DNA of 64,000 nucleotides from Bombyx mori (Eukaryota; Arthropoda; Insecta; Lepidoptera; Bombycidae): positions 7,757,501 to 7,821,500 of the forward strand of contig NC_085127.1 of assembly GCF_030269925.1 (NCBI RefSeq), in the 5' to 3' direction. The translations under genes were made by a program, and so were the position numbers. Positions 56,891 through 64,000 of this stretch are shown one piece after another; the first letter of the stretch is position 1; every line of letters begins with the position of its first letter. The notes under the pieces were generated by a model. The model worked only from the letters and a program-made list of their open reading frames with translations, did no database searches and was not told the DNA's origin.

Positions 56891-56892
<2 letters not shown>

Positions 56893-56960
<68 letters not shown>

Positions 56961-57314
56961 ATTGATAGTTTACTGGTGGCCCGAAGGCCTTTCCAGTTTC
57001 ACCAGGACAGGTGGGCGAGCAAAGGCTCAGCCAAGAGGGGTGGGATTTGCTAACAACTGCCCGAGTGCCTCCGAAGGAGACCTAACAACTCAAGAGCAAT
57101 TGTTTCGCGAATGAATCTACTACCGGATCGGAATCGCGACCCGCTGAGAAGATCCGGCGAGAAACTCAGCGGGCTGATGCATGGGTTAGGTTGCACGTCG
57201 ACCTCTTTGTCGAGTTCGACGAGTACGGTTACCGGGGTCCCTAAGCCTGCCCCTAGTATTAGAGCTGAAGGCATCTAATGCAAAGGTTATTGGATCTGAT
57301 GGATCCGTAAGGAC
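56893..57314 (-). mobile_element. Family B-related LINE, 3' end with very long A tail
   Basis: On its own strand it ends AACTATCAATCAT followed by 65 A. The body shares CGACCCGCTGAGAAGATCCG and ACTCAGCGGG with family B, but the terminal part (GGCTGAGCCTTTGCTCGCCC, GAAACTGGAAAGGCC) is different, so this is a separate family with a related C-terminal/UTR segment. Flanks ACTATACATAAT and ACTATAAATAAT (57315-57326) form a target duplication with one change. Confidence 0.8.
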
Positions 57315-57472
57315 ACTATAAATAATGTTAATTATTGTCAATAGTAGCGTTTGCGCCAATACATACATTTAATATTATTATTTATGTAGCGAAAATATCC
57401 TCGCGTAAGAGTTGTGACGTTTTCAAGTTTTATAAAATCTAGTGTGGAATTAGTATGCGATTTTAATGTGGA

Positions 57473-57796
57473 TTGGTTTACTTATTTGACGAGGACAGGG
57501 TGTCGCCATGCTTTCCTTTAAGTTATATCGTGTGTTCCCCCCGTAATCAAGGTCTATCCGCTATGACTTATATTCAACCCGGTACAGATATGTCCCGAAG
57601 CAAGCATGCTCAGATCAGCATCCAGTCCCCGGGAATTGGGCAAATCGCTTCCAAGATTCGCCCTAAGTTTGGCCAAATGTTTGACAAGCTACCCTTGCTA
57701 TCCTCCCAGCGCGAGCTCTCAAAATATGGCCTTGCGCGCTCGATTTTACTCGTAGTTAACAGATGTGTAATTTTTCTTACAAAAAATTCTATTTAA
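57473..57796 (+). CDS. Unrecognised open frame
   Basis: 107 codons from ATG, with a middle part of more balanced composition than its surroundings: TYIQPGTDMSRSKHAQISIQ, then SPGIGQIASKIRPKFGQMFD, KLPLLSSQRELSKYGLARSI. No signal peptide, membrane segment or known motif. It could be a fragment of an unknown repeat, a host exon or chance. A TATA-like or splice context could not be established. Confidence 0.2.
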   Translation: MVYLFDEDRVSPCFPLSYIVCSPRNQGLSAMTYIQPGTDMSRSKHAQISIQSPGIGQIASKIRPKFGQMFDKLPLLSSQRELSKYGLARSILLVVNRCVIFLTKNSI

Positions 57797-58205
57797 TAGC
57801 TCCAGAAGTTAGTCTCTAGTTCTTGTACTTATTATTTACAATAGCTCATAAAAATCGCAACCTAAATGCTTCTGGACAGATTGAATTGACAGATTGACAG
57901 ATTGAATCGAATCGTGGTCTACAATACACTCTAACGCTAGTTGCTATTCTTTTTGGTACGAAACTTGCATTCAATTAAGTTTATACTGTTTATGCAAATG
58001 CGGTTAGAGATTAAACTTTTGTTGACAAAAAACATAATTTTCAGTGTCAGCCCAAACAATACTGTCGATTTGAATCCTTTAATATTGTATGTTTAATATA
58101 TATACACGTGCTATGTTCTGTACAGTCTTCATTTAATTATGAAATGCTCTATTGTTTTATTATTCATTGTATTAGAATAATGAAAATCTCATTTAAATAA
58201 CAGTT
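57797..58205. other. AT-rich spacer
   Basis: GACAGATTGA is repeated near 57876-57906; otherwise nothing. Confidence 0.45.
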
Positions 58206-58440
58206 ATTTTTTTTGTTGCCTTTGTAGGCAGTCCAGCACCACCTTATGGTGAATGTTTACCGTCTCTAATTGACGTCAGTGCCAGGGAAACAGTCAAGTC
58301 ACGTTTCAAGAACAACATGTCACAGCACTTGGTAAGCACCGTGGATGGGAGTTTATTGCATATCGGGATGGAATATGGCAAAAAATTCTCTAGAGACACA
58401 CTGCCAATGAACTTTGTATGGATTGTGTGATAGTAAAAAG
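58206..58440 (-). pseudogene. LINE family A, ORF2 C-terminus and 3' end, old
   Basis: Minus-strand codons still show IPICNKLPSTVLTKCCDMLF, LKRDL, matching LWNELPSTVFPExYDMSFFK, then the 3' box (AATTAGAGACGGTAAAC) and CCTACAAAGGCAAC. Many substitutions. Confidence 0.65.
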
Positions 58441-58509
58441 AATTTGGCGGGATCGTCTCGAACAACTCCTCAGAAGATGAAGGCATGTAATGTAAATCCT
58501 CCTCCTTGC

Positions 58510-58760
58510 GTCGTATTCCTTCCTCATTGCTGAGGGTCGTGACCACCATTTTGTATCACCTTCGCACGCACGCTCTTTCTCCACGTATTCTTGTCTTTGG
58601 CGATGTGGAATACATTGTGCAAAGTGGAATCAAGAGCGGTGCGGATCTGGTCGGACCAACGTATTGGGCTGCGCCCCCGAGGTATTTTCCCATCTATCTT
58701 ACCAGTCACGATGAGCTTCTCGAGATTGCCAATGCTTCCTGTAATGAAAATCACATACAT
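58510..58760 (-). pseudogene. RTE-like LINE, C-terminal domain with open frame
   Basis: A 78-codon frame: GSIGNLEKLIVTGKIDGKIP, then RGRSPIRWSDQIRTALDSTL, HNVFHIAKDKNTWRKSVRAK, GGHDPQQ and stop. Best-kept copy of the HDPQQ subfamily in the window. The 3' flank CAATGAGGAAGGAATACGAC is the same kind as at 24.9 kb. Confidence 0.82.
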
Positions 58761-58892
58761 AGAATTAAAAAAGTGAAACTACTTAAACTAAAACTTGTGT
58801 TGTTGGAAGATGTTTAGAGTTTAACCGCATCTGAATCTGACAAACCATATGTTTAAGATTAGAGGCATGCTTAAAGCGCACGAGTATCAGTA

Positions 58893-58960
58893 TCATCCTA
58901 TGTCTGCCCTGAAGCAATTACGTTCACCGATTCCAAGGGTAGAACAGCCACATAAAATTA
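58893..58960 (+). mobile_element. Bm1 SINE, old fragment
   Basis: CTATGTCTGCCCTGAAGCAA, TTACGTTCACCGATTCCAAG and GGTAGAACAGCC follow Bm1 CTATTTCTGCCGTGAAGCAG and its continuation, with many changes. Confidence 0.5.
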
Positions 58961-60229
58961 CCTAAAGCAATTGACCGACACCGAGTGGATTGAAAGTGAA
59001 CTTCCTCTCAAATCAGTTGTCAAGAGTACTCGACGCGTTACCTCTGAAGAACCAGCCATTATTTTTTATTAAGCAAGCAATCAAATATCAAATTTTCTTT
59101 ATTGAATTTAATCCAATATTTATTTCAGCAGTTTCAGTAATTTTTAACGTTTACTTATTACATTTTTGTATATTTATAAACCTTTTAAACTTTTTCGGTA
59201 TGAGCCGAATAATAATTCTTAGAATTTCGGTAATTGTAAAGTCAAATAATCGTGTATTAGGAAGATTTTCATTGAAAATTTTCACTTCCTTTTTGCTCAG
59301 AGTTCAAAAAATAAATAAATAAACGCCAAATAATAAAAACTAATAATTAATAATGATAATCACCAGAATCGACTCATAAGTATCGAAGATTAACAGATTA
59401 CGATAGATTCTTCTAATTTAACAAGTTTTAACCGTGATTTTCACATTTCTGGAGTTCACGATACTTTAGCGCCGTTGCAAGCGCCAGTATCACTAATTAA
59501 TAGTAGTATACATATAACCATAGCGCTTGCAATAGTCATAAACCGATAAATAATAGTGTTTATAATATACTTAATACTATACTGTAATATACTTATAATA
59601 GCCGTGACAGTTTAAAGCAATCCAATAGTTTTATAGATATCACACACAGGTAAGAAAGCGGTTCAAGATTGTCATAACATTATTATTGAGTGTACTTTAC
59701 TTTAGTTGTTATGATACACGTGATTTTTTCAATGACTCAATAGAGGACATCTGTTTCTTTAACGACACCACAGTTCCGTATGCTCAAGTAAACATTAATG
59801 CTTACGTCAGGCGTCAGCGTGAAAATCTGCTGGCCACAAATTGCCATGAAAATAGATTTGTTTTGATCGATAAATTAATAGTTTTAATTTTACCAAACTT
59901 TTATGATGTATTAATTAATTAATGTGTCAATTTAGTATTGAAATGTGAAAAGGAATAAAAAAGTAAAAGTTTACACAGAAGTTCATGCAAAAATTTGTTG
60001 AATCTTTAAATATATCTTACATTCAATGGAAATGCTAATGTTCAACTGCCTTTAAAAAGATAAAAATATTTTATTGAAAATATGATAATCTACATAAATT
60101 TTCCATCGGTACGTATAACACGTCCATTTCATGGAAATAAGATTGACGATGATTCGAATTATTTATATTTCGACGTTGTGGAAACTGTGAAAAAAATTGT
60201 ATTTGAAAAAAAAAATATATATAGAGAGA
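58961..60229. other. AT-rich spacer with one inverted repeat
   Basis: No family recognised. TTGCAAGCGC (59475-59484) and GCGCTTGCAA (59523-59532) are a perfect 10-bp inverted repeat. A 110-codon frame at 58990-59322 is highly hydrophobic AT-rich sequence without a motif. Confidence 0.4.
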
Positions 60230-60345
60230 GAGTATTCTTTATTGTACAACAAAAAACAAATAAACAGTGCGATACATTAAATACAAAAAAGTACAATTGG
60301 CGGTCTTATCGCTAAAAGCGATCTCTTTCAGACAACCATCAGGTG
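60230..60345 (-). mobile_element. LINE 3' UTR fragment (Lepidoptera-type)
   Basis: Minus strand: GGTTGTCTGAAAGAGATCGC, TTTTAGCGATAAGACCGCC, then TTGTACAATAAAG. This UTR is common in lepidopteran LINEs (recalled). A GAGAGAGAG run is at the 3' edge. No coding part. Confidence 0.65.
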
Positions 60346-62402
60346 GACAAGAATCATTTGGAAACGAACTACGAAATATACCCAACGAAATATACCCATA
60401 TGTTTTAGTGTGGCTAACGTTCGATGTTGTGTATTTGAAATCCAATTTTTTTGCATTAAATTACTCATTCTTTGCCGTTTAATTATTCACAGAAGTTTTT
60501 GTAAATATATTATCACAAAATACTCAAAATAGCAGGATATCGTAATAATGGTTGAAGGAAATTTCAAACCTTCAAACCCTTAGGAACTCAAAAAAAATTG
60601 TTTATTATTACAAGATTTTCCATTTCTCTTTAACTTCTACTTTTCTACCTCTGTCATCTATTTACGATCAGGGTACTTTGCTTCATCCCCACTATCTGGA
60701 GCCAACAGAATGATCCACCGTGTATTTTATTCAGACTATTTTTTTGTTGGCAAAACCCGTGTAGTGCTGATAAGAAAATCTGTCAACGGTGTTTCTTGAG
60801 TCTTATAAAGTATTTTTCTTCAAATGGGGATTAAATGAAATCCTTCAGCAGCAGACCCTACCTAAATCCTTGATATTGCTGTCTTTAACATATTATACTC
60901 GTTTGCAATCAATCGAGAGCATTAAATCTGTTAATAGCTATGTCAATATTACCGTAAGGTGGTTTTAGTAGTATCACTACCAAAATAGGAACGCTGGCAT
61001 TATGCCACGGTGCTGAGAAATCGTAATCACGCACAAATAATGGCTTGTGGCCAAATCATTTCAAGATTAGATAGATTTGAGTAGGCGCATAAAATCTGTG
61101 GATTGGCCAAAATATTTAGCATTTATGTTGAACATTTGGCTTTCTGATGGATTGAGTGAAGGCCCTATTAGGACTTCAAATTTCAAATCATTATATCCAC
61201 ATGCTTCTTTCACTAACTGTAAATTCATCCACTAATGAAGGTTCATTAACGAATTATCTAGAAACAAAATAAGTACGCACAGGATTCATAACTATTCTTG
61301 ATTAAAATGAATCATTAACATGCACATATTTTATATTATTTCGTTCACATCTTCATGTTAGGTGCCGTTTATTAAATAAATGATACAATTGTTTTGCATT
61401 TAATAATTATGTAACTTTTTACTTACTCCCCGTTTCAGTGTGACCGTAATTACAGATAAGTTCTGCAACGATGTTTGACTAATGGCTAGTCTCTGAAAGG
61501 CGACTACCGCAGAGACCACAGTCGAAAGTTGTATATTACGTTCGTTCAGAAATCCAAAGCGGCAGTATTTATCTCGTTGAAAAACTTTACTTTTAAATGA
61601 TCGTTTTTTTTATTATTTTAAATCTCAAATTAGATTGAATCTGTATGCATAGATTTTATTTAAAAAGAGAATGCTTAGAAAATGTATCTTCTACTATCCG
61701 CAATCACCTATTCCACTATGAATAAATATTAGACTGTTGCATCTAAACTTAACGTTAGATTAGTTGGTGATAGCCCAGTGCCCACTTTGTGATTCTACAT
61801 GCGTTCAGCTTTGAATCGTGTAACACTCGTTGTACGATATGACTAGGGCCTCATGTCTTCAGGTACCTTAACGGAGGTAGGTACGTTTTCATCTCTATGA
61901 GCTCTAGTAAGCCTACTAATATTATTATAATAACTTTTCGTAAGCAATAAACTTTTCATGTATAATAACATCTAGTTGAGTTACTTGAGTTAAGTGAAAC
62001 GTAATCTATTCAACAAAGCAAATATATATCCGATGCTTAATTAATCCTGACCCATCGCAAGTTGAATATTAACTAACTAACTTTGATTAGTTAAGAACGT
62101 GATCTGCGGGGAACGAAAAAAAAATTGACAAAGGAAAGAAAGTTTGAAGCTGTGAGTTAAGGAGATTCAGCTTTTTAAACGCATTAAGAAAGATACCTCA
62201 ATATATAATAGGATTTCTATAGAATCTTATCACAAAATATACACATAGACGTTCGATGAAAATAAAATTAAAATCCGAAATAAATTTACCTTTGAATTTA
62301 TACTACTACTAATCTGGAGTCAGTCGAAATTGCCTATGTAATATTTTAATCCTATTTTTTAGTTATAGCAGAAAAATAAACTTAAAAGTGTATTAACAAT
62401 TT
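60346..62402. other. AT-rich spacer
   Basis: About 2 kb without a recognised gene. A very weak Bm1-like stretch may lie at 61870-61950 (GGTAGGTACGTTTTC, ATGAGCTCTAGTAAGC, GTAAGCAATAAAC). Confidence 0.4.
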
Positions 62403-62790
62403 ATTTTTTCTCTACCTAATCGTTGGTAGTCTAACGGGCGATTCCAACTACGCGGGGACTGGTAGGTGACGTCATAGGGTTCAACTTGGAAGTATTTGCT
62501 AACACTAGCCTTAGCAATAGTAACGGTAGCTGAATCCACTACCGGATGGAAATCGCGACCCACTGAGAAGATCCGGCCAATAACTCAGTGTGTTGTATCT
62601 ATGTACGTCGGCTTGGTTGCACGCCAAACTCTACGTCGCATTCGACGAATTTGTCGAGAACAGTGACTGGTGCTTGGAGAGCTTAAAAGCACCGAGAGTG
62701 AATCAGGAAGATCCGATAAGATGGCATTAGGGCGACAGCGGGTATGCGTTGGCTACATCATTTGGTCTATGACTATGTATAGCTATGCAT
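62403..62790 (-). mobile_element. LINE family B fragment, old
   Basis: CTACCTAATCGTTGGTAG, CACTACCGGATGGAAATCGC, CCACTGAGAAGATCCGG, GAACAGTGACTGGTGCTTGG and GCACCGAGAGTGAATCAGG keep the order of the 18.7-kb copy from the 3' end into ORF2, with many changes. It stops directly at an old Bm1. Confidence 0.72.
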
Positions 62791-62794
62791 TTTG

Positions 62795-63141
62795 TTTTTT
62801 TATTTAGGGTAAACGGGCTCACAGTTCAACTCATGTTAAAAGGTTACCGGACCACATAGAGATTGGTCTCTTGTCTCGAAGTAAAAGTCGTGAATTCTGT
62901 CACCCACTTCGAGAGCTGATGTCGAAGTCTTTATGATTATATAGAGCTGTCTAACTTTACAAAAATCGTTTCTTTTTCTCCACAACCTTGTTCTTTCACC
63001 GTAAAAATCAATCGTGAACAGATATCAGGTAAGTATTTTATTTGATTTATCCAATGCCTGCCAGCGGTATTCGAATCCCGATACAGGCGTATCGCTTGAT
63101 GCGAGTACATCAAGAAGTCTTATCTTTTATACAACAATGAC
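62795..63141 (-). mobile_element. Bm1 SINE, old, nearly full length
   Basis: Body blocks ACGGGCTCACAGTTCAACTC and CACCCACTTCGAGAGCTGAT, head blocks TTCTTTCACCGTAAAAATCA, GGTATTCGAATCCC and ACAACAATGACTTC. The central part is deleted. Its head end lies about 25 bases from the start of the GC-rich terminal block. Confidence 0.65.
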
Positions 63142-63164
63142 TTCGAAAAGGAATAAGTAAGCTT

Positions 63165-63360
63165 GCACGGTGAACCATTCTCGCTCACGACTCGGTCGTG
63201 CGCGGACGTGCTTTCCGATCCGTGGCCCGCTTGCGAGCCGCGTCTCTGAACTCACAGTTGTGCTCGACAGTGTAGTGACCGTGAATACATCGTGCGTACA
63301 ATTCGGTAGTGCGGACGTGCCGATCCGTTGGTCGCTTGCGATCTGCGTATCGAGGTCCAT
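63165..63360 (+). repeat. Duplicated ~110-base unit, candidate LINE 5' UTR monomers
   Basis: CGGTCGTGCGCGGACGTGCT, CCGATCCGTGGCCCGCTTGC and GAGCCGCGTCTC recur about 110 bases later as CGGTAGTGCGGACGTG, CCGATCCGTTGGTCGCTTGC and GATCTGCGTATCG. The copies differ at many positions, so the duplication is old. Tandem 5' units that carry a promoter are known from several LINEs; here that role is inference from position upstream of a possible ORF1. Confidence 0.55.
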
Positions 63361-63405
63361 TTTTGTGCGCTAAAGTTTTGTAACCGCGAACCCACCCTTA
63401 CCAAC

Positions 63406-63718
63406 TGCCTTTTTCAAGGCAACCAATCGCTACGTTCAGCTTCCTGTGGCACTCACAGGCTAGCGATTTCCTAACCCTTCCCAAAAACAACAGTCTTTTT
63501 CAAGACTAGACCCCCGCTCGCGATTCTGCCTGCTGTAGCACTATACAGCCCGAGCGGGTTCCTTTCCTTTTCCCCGCCGATTGCCGTTTTCACGGCATAG
63601 GCATTCCCCCCCCCTGCTCCTTGCTGTCCTGCAGCACAGGGGGGTTACAAATCCTATCCTATCCGGGGCCTCGCCTTTCGGCGAGTTCAACAAAAGTCCC
63701 GGGGCCGCCCCCCCCGGG
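63406..63718. repeat. Array of alternating structured hairpins in the leader
   Basis: X-type: 6-bp stems closing TTTC at 63406-63421 (TGCCTT), 63492-63507 (AGTCTT), 63582-63597 (TGCCGT) and 63670-63685 (CTCGCC). Y-type: two-tiered stem-loops at 63425-63468, 63513-63558 and 63609-63644, each with an 8-bp outer stem (AATCGCTA, CCCGCTCG, CCCCCCTG) and a 5-6 bp inner stem (CCTGTG, GCTGTA, TGCTG). Y1 and Y2 loops are GCACT and GCACTA. A final CCCGGGG/CCCCGGG stem is at 63698-63718. Linkers before each X are C/T-rich. Pairing is exact throughout while sequences differ. Confidence 0.85.
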
Positions 63719-63736
63719 CAAGAAGCAAGAAGAAAC

Positions 63737-64000
63737 ATGGAAGAAAGTGCAAGTGTTTGTGACAGTGATCTTGTCGGGTTCCTCCGGGATAGGTACCCGT
63801 CAATTAGGGCCGAATATTTAGCATTTAGGGCCTCTCGTGGCAATCCCTCCCCCCCCGCGTCCGTCGCCGCGTATTTCAACCGTGCCTCGGAGGCACGCCG
63901 CGCGCCCCCCGCCGCGTTAAGTTCGAGCGCACGTTCCGACGATGCGACTCACGAAGCGCCTAGCGCTACCCCCACCCCCGCGCCCGCGTCGATTACGTCA
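63737..64000 (+). CDS. Partial frame, candidate LINE ORF1 (gag-like) N-terminus
   Basis: 88 codons open to the window edge; no stop seen. ATG has a good context (AAACATGG). The frame has no stop back to 63539, but no earlier ATG. Product begins MEESASVCDSDLVGFLRDRY, then PSIRAEYLAFRASRGNPSPP, ASVAAYFNRASEARRAPPAA, followed by an S/T/P/A-rich stretch with acid residues. A short folded start followed by a low-complexity P/S/A region is common in non-LTR ORF1 proteins, and the GC-rich codons match the RT frames of LINEs in this window, not the AT-rich flanks. No zinc knuckle or coiled coil falls within the visible part. It could instead be a host first exon. Confidence 0.5.
   Translation, partial: MEESASVCDSDLVGFLRDRYPSIRAEYLAFRASRGNPSPPASVAAYFNRASEARRAPPAALSSSARSDDATHEAPSATPTPAPASITS

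Noticed and set aside
58990..59322. 110-codon frame as a membrane protein
   Set aside because: Hydrophobicity follows from T-rich sequence; no motif, no context and irregular composition.
63541..63879. 112-codon minus-strand frame
   Set aside because: It overlaps the hairpin array and the plus ORF, and its composition follows from GC-richness; the plus frame is open longer and better placed. Not excluded outright, since the X loops read GAAA on this strand.

Overview
The window is eukaryotic, AT-rich, repeat-dominated DNA with no recognisable host gene. It is almost certainly from a silk moth (Bombyx). Full and partial copies of the Bm1 SINE recur about twenty times. The other repeats are typical of Lepidoptera: jockey/CR1-like, R1-clade and RTE-clade LINE fragments, mariner-like remnants, a hAT-like MITE and Helitron-type elements with CTAG ends and a subterminal hairpin. 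The open frames longer than chance that can be recognised are retrotransposon or transposase remnants, nearly all broken. I saw no convincing host exon, rRNA, functional tRNA or CRISPR.

Layout. 0-10 kb: a mariner-like element (462-1550) with a Bm1 inside it, short Bm1 copies, a possible LTR-type remnant (6.3-7.5 kb) and a second mariner transposase pseudogene (7.9-8.8 kb). 10-21 kb: Bm1 copies, two of them split by insertion of the same LINE family ('family B'). The better copy (18.4-20.2 kb) has a 9-bp target duplication and an RT frame open except for one stop codon. 21-34 kb: AT-rich DNA with RTE and R1-clade pseudogenes and three Helitron-type elements. 34-50 kb: scattered Bm1, LINE-tail and Helitron fragments. 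50-57.5 kb: an inverted pair of an unclassified ~340-bp repeat, a hAT-like MITE nested in Bm1, a young LINE insertion with a 12-bp target duplication and an odd 14-bp inverted repeat at its 5' junction, and a LINE tail ending in 65 T. 57.5-63.1 kb: mostly AT-rich spacer with old repeats.

The last ~850 bases change sharply to GC-rich sequence. They look like the 5' end of a LINE on the + strand running out of the window: a duplicated ~110-bp 5' unit, then a leader, then an ATG frame open to the last base (63737-64000). The leader holds the most striking signal in the window. It carries four hairpins with different 6-bp stems but the same TTTC loop (GAAA on the other strand), alternating with two-tiered stem-loops that share 8-bp outer stems, with pyrimidine-rich linkers of 23-25 bases. 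Stem sequences differ while pairing is kept, which points to selected structure.

Family names A, B and C for LINEs are local labels used only here. Assignments rest on motifs read by eye and on comparison of copies within the window; none was checked against a repeat library.
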